Origin: Candidatus Poribacteria bacterium
GTDB lineage: Bacteria > Poribacteria > DTPJ01 > WJIO01
Reading direction: 5' to 3'
Assembly: GCA_014730235.1 (NCBI GenBank)
Contig: WJIO01000326.1
Coordinates: forward strand, 1 to 45,455
Length of the DNA stretch: 45,455 nucleotides
Shown: positions 24,253-33,474 of the stretch, piece after piece
How the letters are laid out: each line of letters starts with the position of its first letter
Numbering within the stretch: position 1 is the stretch's first letter
Translations under genes and position numbers: made by a program
The notes under the pieces: generated by a model
Told to the model about the DNA's origin: nothing
What the model saw: only the letters and a program-made list of their open reading frames with translations
Database searches by the model: none

Positions 24253-27200
24253 ATGATAAATTTTCGGCGGCAATTGTTTTTGATTATACTATACTATATT
24301 ATAGCACAATTTGCTTTTGCTGATAGTTACTGGTATCCTGCTGATGTTTCTTCCAATAGCTGGGGTAACGTTAATTTTAACGATGTTTATTCAGTTGGCG
24401 AACATATATGGGTAGTAGGTGATAAAGGCACTATTATTCATACTGAAAATGGAATAGACTGGGAAGTCCAAAACAGTAAGGTGTATGGCAGGTTAAATGC
24501 TGTTTATTTTGATGAAAGCGCATCCCGGGGTTGGGTCGTGGGTGATTTTGGTGTTGTTCTTCATACTAGTGATGGCGGAAACGAATGGGAAGTAATGGAT
24601 ATTACCCCGCATAGGCATTTATATGATATAGATTTTGTAAGTATTAACAGGGGTTGGATCGTGGGTGAAGGTGGTATTATATTTCATACCGGTGATGGTG
24701 GAGAAAGCTGGACATCGGAGGAAATTGAAACCAAAGACCTTTATGCCGTACATTTTCTCTACAGTTACTATGGATGGGCTATGGGTAAGGAAGGAACTAT
24801 TCTACTTTGGAACGGTAGCACATGGGAGTTGCAGGAAAGCCCGACCGTTGAGGATATATATGATCTGGATTTTGCCGGCAGCAACGGATGGGCCGTTGGA
24901 GCCAGGGGAACTATACTCCGATTTACACTTACATTGAGTCAGAAATGGAAGGTATGGGAGGAAAAACCTACTTTTAGCGATCTTAATTCTATAAATTTTT
25001 CCGATGAATTACATGGGTGGATAGTTGGATCTTTTGGCACAATCCTCAATAATAACAAGGAAACTGTTTTTACTCCTGATAGCTGGAAAACCCAGGGTTG
25101 GTCTGGAAGCGACAGATTGAATGCTGTCAGGGCTTTAAATCCAAATAACATCTGGGCTTTCGGTGAAAAAGGTACAATAATACGTTCCACCGGCAGAAAA
25201 ATCGAGCAGACCCGAATTGACCTATTATCTCCTGCCTCTTATATACCTTCAAACATGCCGCTATTCAAATGGGATTGCAATAACAAAGACCTGGAATTCA
25301 TAGAATATATACTCTACATTGATAATGACAAAGATCCTTATAATGAGCCAAAAGTTGTTGTAGATACCATCGGTAGAAATCTGACTTATCAGCTTCAGCC
25401 GCCGGCCTTATCCGAGGGTAAATATTACTGGGGTATTATGATTAAAGATGGTTCTGCCAGAGCCACACCTAAAGAGTTTATTGTAGACCTTTCACCTCCT
25501 TCAGGAAGTATCCAGATTAACGATGACAAAGAATATACTAACTCTTTGTCTGTAAATCTTAAGTTATCTGCCTCAGATTTATTGCCTGACGGTGGAAATG
25601 GTATTGGTCTTTCAAAGATGAGGTTCAGCAATGACGGGCAAACCTGGTCCGATTGGGAACCATTCAATACACGCAGGGAAGAATGGCATCTGGCCCAATA
25701 TGGAGGAGATACAGAGGACGGTGAAAAAGGTGTTTATGTCCAGTTCCAGGACGGTCTGGAACATATCATGGAACAACCTGCCAGAGATACTATTATACTT
25801 GATACTGTTTCACCTACAGGTTCAGTGATAATAAATAATAACGCAGAATTCACCAGTTCCACAAAAGTTACACTATCTTTGTCTTCAACCGATGACAAGA
25901 GCGGCATGGAAAACGGTGAAATGCGTTTCAGCAATAACGGCGAGATATGGTCAGATACAGAACCTTTCGGAACAACGCGAAATCTCGATCTGGCTTTGTA
26001 TGGGGGTAATTCGGCTGAGGGAAATAAAACTGTATATGTAAAGTTTAGGGACTCAGCAGGCAACTGGATGAGTGAAACGGTAACGGATGAAATTATCCTG
26101 GATAAGACAGGGCCTTCGGGTACAATGGTAATTAACGATGGTGCAGAGGTTACCAAATCTCTTCTGGTTGATCTGAATATTTCTGCTTCCGATCAGAGTG
26201 GCGTTATTTCTATGGAATTTACTAATGGTAACGACCAGTGGTCTGTACGGGAGCCATACAGCACAGAAAAGAAAAATTGGGATCTTTCCAAATACGGTGG
26301 GAATTCGGAAAACGGCGTAAAAACTGTCTACGTCAGGTTTATTGATTCCGTCGGTAATATTACAAAGCCGACTGTAAGCGCAAATGTTGAATATAAATCC
26401 CAGGTGATAATATCTGCTCAAATATCATCCGCATTTGGAAAAGACAAGATCAAAAACGGTGATGCGGTCAATGTAAATGGCAACACTGAAAAGGATTTGG
26501 TTTCTATAGATTTTGCTGTATTGGATGAAAATGGGGATACGGTTTCTGCTGATGTGAATAATATTCAGTATGAGCCTGAAAACGGTGAAATAAGCGGTTC
26601 TTTTTTTCTGGGTGAAGTTGATGCTGGCTTAGTAAGCCTGAAAGTAAATGCTCTGGATTCCCTTGGAAACGAGGGAGAAGTGATTTCTAATTCCATACCA
26701 GTAGATAATGAACCGCCTTATGATATGGAGATGTCTATTGATCAGGGAGAAATTACCAATTCCAGAGCTGTTGACCTTACTATATCGGCATTAGATGCTG
26801 TTGAGATGTATCTGCATATTGATGTTGTTGATCAGGGGAATTGGATTCCCTATGAAACCAAATTACAGGATGTTGAACTTACAGAAGGCGATGGTATTAA
26901 GGAAATACGCGTAAAATTTCGGGATGATATTGGCAACGAATCGGCTTCTATAGGTTCCCAGATAATTCTGGATACTACCATTCCAAAAGGCTTTGTAACG
27001 ATAAATAATGACGATGAAATCACCAAAAATCCCTGGGTAATGTTAAACCTGACAGCAATAGATGAAAATGGTGTTGAAAGCTATCGCATCAGCAGTGATG
27101 GAGAGAGATGGACGGAATGGATGGGTATTCCCGATCCTGATTCATGGGAATATTCTTGGGATTTTGAGCTTGAGCAGTATGGCGGCGATCCCAGCGAAGG

Positions 27201-30200
27201 ATTGAAGACAGTATATGTTGAATATATGGACAAAGCTGGAAACATAAGTGAAAGGGCCACTGATGATATATACATAAATCTTAAAGCACCTACTATTTCC
27301 CGCATATTCCCTAAAGAGGGGGAAATCAAGGAAGCTATGAATCCCATCGGTGTTACCGTCCTTGTAAAAAGTACTCGACTTATAATTGATATAAACCTTT
27401 TTTATCGCATTAAAGGTCAGATTGAATATAAAAAACTTCCTATGATAAGATTACAGGAGGATTTTTTCAGTGCGGAAATTCCGGCCAGTGATGTTACTGT
27501 TGCTGGGGTTGAATATTATGTAAGGGCCACTGATGGTTTATGGACTGTTACAAATCCTGTTTTGGATGCTCCAGCTCTTCCCCATTCAGTAAAAGTAAGT
27601 GATACTCTTGATCCGATTATTGAACATAAGTCTTTAAAAAGAACACCTGTTTCTGAGTCACCGCAAATTTCTGCCATTGCTACAGATGCCGTAGGTGTTA
27701 AGTTTGTAAATCTATTTTATAGACTCCCGGGAGGTCTGGATTTTATAAAATCTGAAATGCTTCCTGACGAAACTGTTAGTAATACATATAAAGCTAGTAT
27801 ACCGGCCCTGGATGTTATGGGTAAGGTGGAGTATTATATAAGGGCAGAGGATGTATCGGGAAACAGCAAAACATCCCCTACAAGAGGTGCTAACCAACCT
27901 TATGTTATTGAGTTTGTGGATGTTGATCCTCCGGTAATACTCCATACAGAAATAGCTGATAACCAGGAAGCAGGCAATTCTGTTATTATTGGTGCAACCA
28001 TTACCGATAATATGATTGTTAGCTCTGTCTTATTGAAATATAAATCTTCCGGAAAAGATGAATCCGTTGAGTTAGAAATGACCAGCATAGGCGATTATTA
28101 TCGGGGGGAGGTACCTGCCGAAGCAGTAAAACCCGGGGAAATTGAATATTCTATCATTGCTTCCGACGAATCTCCTCAGTCTGATAATGCTATAGTAACA
28201 CATGTCTTTACAGTTGTGGATACAACGCCACCGAGTATTGAGGTTACCTTTGTTCCCTCCCAGGTAAATATTGGTGAAAGCATGGATATTTCCGCCACTG
28301 TTACAGACAAGGTTAAGGTTCAGTCTGTGAAAATTTATTATACGGCTGTGGATGGTAATCAATTTATACCTGTGGAAATGTCCGGCGAAGGAAATAATTA
28401 TTCTGCATCCATACCCGGACAATCGGATACCGGAGAGGTTAAGCTTTATATATATGCCGAAGACTCCCAGGGTGTATCATCTACCAATCCATTACTAAAT
28501 CCCGAAAATTCCCCCTTTGTGATAACCATACTGGATGTTTCCGCTCCGGTTATCCAGCATGCACCGGTTACTGGAGTCAGGGAAGCTGGTATATCTGTTG
28601 CTATTGTAGCTGATGTAACTGATGACTTGGCTGTAGTTGACGTATCTCTCCATTATCGCGTGGCTGGACAGATAGGTTTTAAGACCACTTCCATGCTGAA
28701 TACAGGTGCAGGTAATTCCTATGTGGGAAGCATACCGGATACAAGCGTTATAATTCCCGGTGTTGAATATTACATCAAAGCTGTTGATGATTCTTCGAAT
28801 CAGACCACACATCCCTTTGCCAATCATGATACTTTGCCCCATTCCTTTAGCGTTGAGGATACAGTTTCACCGGAAATTATATACAATCCAGATGATATGG
28901 AAACTGTCTTGATTACTGAGCCAATTGTTTTAAATCTGGAAGCGTCGGATCTGACTGGTATAAAAGAAGTAAGAGTTTATTACAGAAGATCCGGTCAGGA
29001 TAGCTTTACATCCCTTATATTCGATCATGTAGATAACAATGAATATTCTATTATGATCCCTTCACCATCTCTGGAAACTGAGGTTATGTATTATATACAG
29101 GCTTATGATAATTCGGGAAATATAACCACTATTCCCGCTGGCGCTCCTGATGTTTCTGAACCCTATTTAATAGAAGTTGAAGATCCATTTCCACCCGACC
29201 CGCCTACACGTCTTGCGGCTGGTGCCGCTCCCGATGGAATAATTATCCTTAGCTGGTATTTATCCGCATCCACAGATGTTTACAGGTATAACATATATAC
29301 TGATAACGGCAGTGGAAATGTTGATTTTTCCAGCATATATGACTTTGTGGATAAAAATACAAACAACTGGGAATCACCATCCTTAGGCGCGGGAGTTTAT
29401 AAGTTCGCTGTCAGGGCTGTTGATGAATCAGGTAATGAGGAGACGAATACTGTTACGGTGTCGGAAACTGCCGATTCCAATCCACCAAAATCAGTCACTG
29501 AGCTAACAGCTACGAGTCTGCCCAATGGACGTATAAGGCTTGATTGGGTGCTTTCATCCTCTAATGATGCAGCCGCTTATAACATATACTGGGATAACGC
29601 CCAGGTTAATGTTGATTACTCAAAATCCCTGGCCCGAGTAAATGATCCTGTAAAATCCTGGACATCTGAAGAGCTACGAGATGGTATCATGTATCGCTTT
29701 GTGGTGCGCTGTCAGGATTACGCCGGAAATGAGGAACAAAATACCACTTTTGTCAGTGCAAAAGCCGATGCTTCCCCGCCAGAAAGCGTCGTAGGATTGC
29801 ACAGCACTACTCATCAGATTGGTGAATGGTTAAACGAAACCCGGATAACGGTAAAATGGCTTCCGGCCGAAGATTCCGGAACTGGTTTGGCTGGATATTC
29901 TGTTTTATGGGACAATTCCCAGAGGACGCTGCCGGATAATACTATAGATGTGGAAAATGTAGTTACTCTCGGAAGAGTGCTTGACGGAGATTTGCCTGAT
30001 GGACATTATTTCCATATAAGGCCTGTGGATATTGCCGGAAATTGGAGCATAGATGCGGCTCATTTGGGGCCTTTCTTCATTGATACACAACCACCCAACC
30101 CACCAACTGGTTTAAAAGCTATAGCCCAGGCCAATGGAAAAGTAAATGTTTTCTGGACAGCCTCAATTTCTGAAGATGTGATTAAATATAATATATATTG

Positions 30201-31644
30201 GGACAGCGGAACCGGCAGTATTGACTATTCCATTCCCTTTGATTCCATAACTTCTGCTGATAATGTATGGATTTCTCCGGAACTGGTGGATGGTAAGTCC
30301 TATCAATTCAATGTCCGGGCCCAGGATCGGGCTGGTAATGAAGAAGAAAACACCCAAAAAACGGCTGCGGTTGCTGATAACCAACCACCTTCTATAGTCC
30401 ATGAGCCTATTCTGGGTATGCTGGAACAAGAGATCGTGGATGTTATGGTTCAGGCTGATGTCAGCGATTCATCAGGATTGGATAACGTTGTCTTGCATTA
30501 TCGTAGTCGCGGGCAGACCAATTACACCCAGGTCAATATGTCTGCAACAACCGGGGATACATATCAAAGCCAGATACCGGCCTCGGCTTTTTCTTCAACG
30601 GGTCTGGATTACTACATTTCCGCTGTTGATATTGCCGGAAATCTGGCTGAGATATCCGTAATGACTATAACCGTTAGTTCTTCTATAAGAATACCTGTGG
30701 TTTCCGATGGTGAAACTGAAATACTAGTTGGTGACAGCACCTATCTTTATTTCCCGACCGACTCCCTCGATGATACTGCTGAACTTATTGTTACCGTTCC
30801 CCGTTTTATACCGGAAGTGCAACCAGGACTTGGGGACCATATTTTAACCCGAGAATTTACATTAAGTTCCAGGGTAAACAAACTTATAACTTTTAGACTT
30901 AATTATAGCAACGACAAGCTGGTTGATGAGGATGAAAATCGGTTAGGGTTATATCTGTGGGATGGCACACAATGGGATTTTCTGACAAAGGTTAATCCCT
31001 CTTCAAATTCTGCCGAAATCCGGATAATGAAGTTTGGTATATTGAGCATAATTGGAGATTATGAACCACCCGATATATCCCAGGTAAGGCCTGTAGGATA
31101 TGCCCAGTCTGATACCACAATAACTGCATGGATAGAGGAAAACGGCAGTGGCATTGCTCCTGATGGTGTGGAAGTAACTTTAAATAACCAGTCTGTTAAT
31201 GTACCTGATACAGCCTTAAAAGAGGATAATTTGGTTCTGAAACTTCCTGATCTGTTGAATCCGGGTAGCTATTCACTGAGAATTACCGTAACGGACAAAG
31301 CCGGAAATCAAAGTTCTGCTACCGCTGGTTTTCAGGTAGAGGGTGAATTAGCTCTAAAAGATATATATTGTTATCCCAATCCCTTTGACCCCTCAAAGGT
31401 CGTCAATTTTTCCTATACTTTAACAGAACCCGTAAAAAAAGTGATACTAAGAGTATTTGGTATGGACGGTAAAAAGATAATTGAAAAAGAGGGAACAACG
31501 GATGTAGGCAAAAATATATTGCAATGGGATTGCAAAGATGAGATGGGTGACCAGATACTTAGCAGCGTTTATATTTGTTATATTGAAGTGGAAGGATCTG
31601 AAGAGACTGTGACCGAAACCATAAAGATAGCTGGTTGGAAATAA
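24253..31644 (+). CDS. Giant multidomain surface protein with Ycf48-like propeller, Ig-like and FN3 repeats, and Por-like tail
   Basis: 2463 residues from the ATG at 24253, chosen for GGAGG eight bases upstream; an ATG at 24229 has none. Signal peptide about 1-23. Residues about 24-316 are Ycf48/BNR-like propeller repeats (GWVVGDFGVVLHTSDGG, GWIVGEGGIIFHTGDGG). Then come three or more modules of the SGSIQINDDAExTxS...MRFSNDGQTWSDWEPF type (from about 413) and six modules of the PPVIxHxxV...YYIRAxDxSGN type (about 1011-1640). FN3-like repeats (PPDPPTRLAAGAAPDGxIxLSW) lie about 1648-2045, followed by one more module and a beta domain. From about 2366 to the end is a FlgD/Por-type tail with CYPNPFDPSKVVNFSYTL. 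Predicted adhesin- or matrix-like cell-surface protein. The PorV/PorQ-like gene follows 26 bases later. Confidence 0.75.
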   Translation: MINFRRQLFLIILYYIIAQFAFADSYWYPADVSSNSWGNVNFNDVYSVGEHIWVVGDKGTIIHTENGIDWEVQNSKVYGRLNAVYFDESASRGWVVGDFGVVLHTSDGGNEWEVMDITPHRHLYDIDFVSINRGWIVGEGGIIFHTGDGGESWTSEEIETKDLYAVHFLYSYYGWAMGKEGTILLWNGSTWELQESPTVEDIYDLDFAGSNGWAVGARGTILRFTLTLSQKWKVWEEKPTFSDLNSINFSDELHGWIVGSFGTILNNNKETVFTPDSWKTQGWSGSDRLNAVRALNPNNIWAFGEKGTIIRSTGRKIEQTRIDLLSPASYIPSNMPLFKWDCNNKDLEFIEYILYIDNDKDPYNEPKVVVDTIGRNLTYQLQPPALSEGKYYWGIMIKDGSARATPKEFIVDLSPPSGSIQINDDKEYTNSLSVNLKLSASDLLPDGGNGIGLSKMRFSNDGQTWSDWEPFNTRREEWHLAQYGGDTEDGEKGVYVQFQDGLEHIMEQPARDTIILDTVSPTGSVIINNNAEFTSSTKVTLSLSSTDDKSGMENGEMRFSNNGEIWSDTEPFGTTRNLDLALYGGNSAEGNKTVYVKFRDSAGNWMSETVTDEIILDKTGPSGTMVINDGAEVTKSLLVDLNISASDQSGVISMEFTNGNDQWSVREPYSTEKKNWDLSKYGGNSENGVKTVYVRFIDSVGNITKPTVSANVEYKSQVIISAQISSAFGKDKIKNGDAVNVNGNTEKDLVSIDFAVLDENGDTVSADVNNIQYEPENGEISGSFFLGEVDAGLVSLKVNALDSLGNEGEVISNSIPVDNEPPYDMEMSIDQGEITNSRAVDLTISALDAVEMYLHIDVVDQGNWIPYETKLQDVELTEGDGIKEIRVKFRDDIGNESASIGSQIILDTTIPKGFVTINNDDEITKNPWVMLNLTAIDENGVESYRISSDGERWTEWMGIPDPDSWEYSWDFELEQYGGDPSEGLKTVYVEYMDKAGNISERATDDIYINLKAPTISRIFPKEGEIKEAMNPIGVTVLVKSTRLIIDINLFYRIKGQIEYKKLPMIRLQEDFFSAEIPASDVTVAGVEYYVRATDGLWTVTNPVLDAPALPHSVKVSDTLDPIIEHKSLKRTPVSESPQISAIATDAVGVKFVNLFYRLPGGLDFIKSEMLPDETVSNTYKASIPALDVMGKVEYYIRAEDVSGNSKTSPTRGANQPYVIEFVDVDPPVILHTEIADNQEAGNSVIIGATITDNMIVSSVLLKYKSSGKDESVELEMTSIGDYYRGEVPAEAVKPGEIEYSIIASDESPQSDNAIVTHVFTVVDTTPPSIEVTFVPSQVNIGESMDISATVTDKVKVQSVKIYYTAVDGNQFIPVEMSGEGNNYSASIPGQSDTGEVKLYIYAEDSQGVSSTNPLLNPENSPFVITILDVSAPVIQHAPVTGVREAGISVAIVADVTDDLAVVDVSLHYRVAGQIGFKTTSMLNTGAGNSYVGSIPDTSVIIPGVEYYIKAVDDSSNQTTHPFANHDTLPHSFSVEDTVSPEIIYNPDDMETVLITEPIVLNLEASDLTGIKEVRVYYRRSGQDSFTSLIFDHVDNNEYSIMIPSPSLETEVMYYIQAYDNSGNITTIPAGAPDVSEPYLIEVEDPFPPDPPTRLAAGAAPDGIIILSWYLSASTDVYRYNIYTDNGSGNVDFSSIYDFVDKNTNNWESPSLGAGVYKFAVRAVDESGNEETNTVTVSETADSNPPKSVTELTATSLPNGRIRLDWVLSSSNDAAAYNIYWDNAQVNVDYSKSLARVNDPVKSWTSEELRDGIMYRFVVRCQDYAGNEEQNTTFVSAKADASPPESVVGLHSTTHQIGEWLNETRITVKWLPAEDSGTGLAGYSVLWDNSQRTLPDNTIDVENVVTLGRVLDGDLPDGHYFHIRPVDIAGNWSIDAAHLGPFFIDTQPPNPPTGLKAIAQANGKVNVFWTASISEDVIKYNIYWDSGTGSIDYSIPFDSITSADNVWISPELVDGKSYQFNVRAQDRAGNEEENTQKTAAVADNQPPSIVHEPILGMLEQEIVDVMVQADVSDSSGLDNVVLHYRSRGQTNYTQVNMSATTGDTYQSQIPASAFSSTGLDYYISAVDIAGNLAEISVMTITVSSSIRIPVVSDGETEILVGDSTYLYFPTDSLDDTAELIVTVPRFIPEVQPGLGDHILTREFTLSSRVNKLITFRLNYSNDKLVDEDENRLGLYLWDGTQWDFLTKVNPSSNSAEIRIMKFGILSIIGDYEPPDISQVRPVGYAQSDTTITAWIEENGSGIAPDGVEVTLNNQSVNVPDTALKEDNLVLKLPDLLNPGSYSLRITVTDKAGNQSSATAGFQVEGELALKDIYCYPNPFDPSKVVNFSYTLTEPVKKVILRVFGMDGKKIIEKEGTTDVGKNILQWDCKDEMGDQILSSVYICYIEVEGSEETVTETIKIAGWK

Positions 31645-31670
31645 ATAGACGTTAAGCTGGAGGTTGTAAT

Positions 31671-32846
31671 ATGTCCGGGTGTTATTTTAATAATAAAGAA
31701 TCATGTAATTTTACTTATCCTTTTTCTGAAATGAAATTAAGTAATTCCCTCTTTTCTAAAAGTCAAATCTTTATTTCCCCATTTCGTAAAGGGGGATTAA
31801 GGGGGATTTTTAATGCTTTCTCAATAACCATCTGCATATTGCTTTTCTGCTCAATAAACTTAAATGCAGCTACTCTGGAACCAAAAACAGGTGCTAGACC
31901 CCTCGGTATGGCTGCCTATTCTGCCGTTTCTGATGATATAAATGCCATGTGTTACAATCCAGCCGGTTTATCTCTCATTCAAACACATGAGCTATCAAGC
32001 GCCTATGCACCTTTATATGGATTTGATTCTGAAATCCTCCAGAGCTATCTGGCCTATGCCTATCCTGCTGGAAGATGGGGAACATTTGGGATAAATTTTT
32101 CTTATCTTGATTACGGTGATATGGATTGGCGCGATAATTCAGGAGAAGCCTTGGGTACTTTCAGCCGCACTGATTATTCCTTTTACGCATCTTATGGACT
32201 ACGGGTTATTGAATCCATTGCCTTTGGTTTATCTGCTGGCTATAACTCAGTTGGTATGGATGCTGTTGATGAGTTCGCTGGCGGCGTTGGTTTTGATGCG
32301 GGTTTGTTATACACCATCGCCAGCAAAATATCCTTGGGATTAAACGTGGAGAATTTAGGAGGAGTAAGTGCCGCAGATATGGAAATTGCGCGTCAGAAAA
32401 TAAGAACAGGTGTGGCCGTATCTGCTCTGGATAGGGGTGATATGGGGTTAATAATCGCTATGGATCTTGAAGAGCAGCAGGGAAAGACGGACTCTCTTTA
32501 TACAGGTTTTGAATATTCAATTTTCAGTCCATCAAGTTTCTTTATAAAACGTAAAATTCAGGAGAGATACATCAATCTCTCCAAAAAACATGGTCAAATA
32601 GTTGATTACTCAGAGGGTGTTCCTGAACAAAACAGCAGGATCAGCCTTTGCCTTAGAGGTGGTTTAAGAAAGCGTTTTGCCGTAAGTGAACCAATTTCCC
32701 TCTCTGGCGGAGTCAGCATAAAGTATATAGCTATACCCGGTTCTTTGACAATAAAGCTAGACCATGCCTTTTCGTGGCATCGCTATATGGATTCAACCCA
32801 GAGGTTTTCGTTAGGGCTTGAAATGGGCGATTCAGCGTATAATTGA
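31671..32846 (+). CDS. PorV/PorQ-family outer-membrane beta-barrel protein
   Basis: 391 residues, start supported by GGAGG eight bases upstream. The mature protein begins near ATLEPKTGARPLGMAAYSAVSDDINAMCYNPAGLSLI (about 67 on), the N-terminal signature of PorV/PorQ (UPF0164-like) barrels. Long-chain-fatty-acid-transporter-like strands follow (WGTFGINFSYLDYGDMDW, KISLGLNVENLGG). PorV shuttles substrates in type IX secretion. The position right behind a protein with a Por-like tail supports such a role here. Odd feature: the hydrophobic core of the signal peptide (AFSITICILLFCSINLNA, about 49-66) is preceded by ~48 residues, including FISPFRKGGLRGIF, encoded by an inserted repeat. Outer membrane. 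Confidence 0.75.
   Translation: MSGCYFNNKESCNFTYPFSEMKLSNSLFSKSQIFISPFRKGGLRGIFNAFSITICILLFCSINLNAATLEPKTGARPLGMAAYSAVSDDINAMCYNPAGLSLIQTHELSSAYAPLYGFDSEILQSYLAYAYPAGRWGTFGINFSYLDYGDMDWRDNSGEALGTFSRTDYSFYASYGLRVIESIAFGLSAGYNSVGMDAVDEFAGGVGFDAGLLYTIASKISLGLNVENLGGVSAADMEIARQKIRTGVAVSALDRGDMGLIIAMDLEEQQGKTDSLYTGFEYSIFSPSSFFIKRKIQERYINLSKKHGQIVDYSEGVPEQNSRISLCLRGGLRKRFAVSEPISLSGGVSIKYIAIPGSLTIKLDHAFSWHRYMDSTQRFSLGLEMGDSAYN
31779..31814 (+). repeat. Repeat insertion (CCCATTTCGTAAAGGGGGATTAAGGGGGAT type) inside a coding sequence
   Basis: The stretch is an imperfect hairpin with C-run/G-run arms, of the kind that encodes peptides such as SPFRKGGLRGIF in many bacterial genomes. Here it is in frame in the n-region of the PorV/PorQ-like signal peptide. 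I recognise it from the encoded peptide and the motif; no second copy is in the window. Confidence 0.5.
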
Positions 32847-32888
32847 TGGCGTTTTTCGTTTGAGTAAAATCCAGTATTTCATTTTACC

Positions 32889-32917
32889 TTGACATTATCA
32901 GAACTATATGATATACT
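32889..32917 (+). promoter_or_regulatory. Sigma-70 promoter for the 30-residue membrane peptide
   Basis: TTGACA (32889-32894), 17-base spacer, TATACT (32912-32917), about 60 bases before the ATG at 32980. It starts 42 bases after the PorV/PorQ-like stop. Confidence 0.8.
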
Positions 32918-32979
32918 TAACATATAATAAGTGGTTCTGGTATATATGTCTATTTTATAGCTGGCAAGGAGGTAACGAC

Positions 32980-33072
32980 ATGCTGGATTATATACTTGCA
33001 TCTGTGGTCATGTTTTCCTCACTGGCCCTTTTTCTGATGATAATTTTAGCTAACCAATGGAAAAACGTCTAG
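32980..33072 (+). CDS. 30-residue single-pass membrane peptide
   Basis: ATG at 32980 with AAGGAGG seven bases upstream, stop TAG at 33070-33072. The product opens MLDYILASVVMFSSLALFLM and ends IILANQWKNV: one hydrophobic helix of about 20 residues (4-24) and a short basic tail. It has its own canonical promoter and a terminator 30 bases downstream, so it is a complete transcription unit. No family is recognised. The size and shape resemble small regulators or accessory subunits of membrane complexes, and small type I toxins must also be considered. Confidence 0.65.
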   Translation: MLDYILASVVMFSSLALFLMIILANQWKNV

Positions 33073-33101
33073 CCAATTAATCCGCTCTTATTATATAAAA
33101 T

Positions 33102-33125
33102 AAGGGTATGTATCTACATACCCTT
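33102..33125 (+). terminator. Terminator of the small peptide unit
   Basis: AAGGGTATGTA-TC-TACATACCCTT (11-bp arms) followed by TATACTTTTT on the + strand. Confidence 0.8.
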
Positions 33126-33176
33126 TATACTTTTTCCAACCTGAAAAAACCTCATTTTGAATCTATAAAAAAATAA

Positions 33177-33296
33177 AGTTCTTCCGGATTTAGTGTGGTT
33201 ATAGTTGAAAATTCTCTCAGCTTGTCATTCCTGCAAAAGCAGGAATGACAGCATAAAAAAGTTTCTTATCTTTATCACACTAAACCCGGAAGAGCC
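33177..33296 (+). mobile_element. MITE-like element, copy 4, worn ends
   Basis: AGTTCTTCCGGATTTAGTGT at the left and ACTAAACCCGGAAGAGCC at the right, centre TGTCATTCCTGC-AAAA-GCAGGAATGACA. The left tip has lost the GGC start, and no clean 8-bp flanking duplication remains, so it looks older than copies 1 and 2. Confidence 0.85.
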
Positions 33297-33315
33297 AATA
33301 TAATTTGTGAAGTTT

Positions 33316-33389
33316 GAGATTACTTCGTTTTGCTCGGAACGATATATATGCACTTATCATTGCAAGGAACAGAACAACGAAACAATCTC
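33316..33389. repeat. Degenerate inverted repeat GAGATT...CAATCTC
   Basis: GAGATTACTTCGTTTTGCTC at the left and AACGAAACAATCTC at the right, with CATTGCAAGGAAC between. The arms agree at most positions. The sequence resembles the widespread GAGATTGCTTCGTC...GCAATGAC...GACGAAGCAATCTC intergenic repeat of many bacteria (from memory), decayed here. Confidence 0.5.
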
Positions 33390-33474
33390 CATTTTGCTAA
33401 TTTACCTAACTCAAGTCGGGAGAACTAAAAATAATAAATATAAGAACCAAATTCATAAAAAACAGGAGGTAACT

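Larger units (their letters stand above)
32847..33474. other. 628-bp region: small peptide unit, MITE copy 4, degenerate repeat
   Basis: In order: promoter, 30-residue peptide gene, terminator, MITE copy 4 (33177-33296), a second decayed inverted repeat (33316-33389), and the ribosome-binding site AGGAGG of the sugar isomerase gene. No further gene is evident. The open frame from 33307 to 33474 reads through the repeat and is not taken as coding. Confidence 0.6.

Noticed and set aside
24141-24323. 60-residue frame before the giant surface protein
   Set aside because: It overlaps the promoter and signal-peptide region, has no good ribosome-binding site and low-complexity content.
33307-33474. 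56-residue N-terminal extension of the sugar isomerase
   Set aside because: The stretch runs through a repeat and is not protein-like; a TTG with AGGAGG at 33475 begins at the conserved domain edge.
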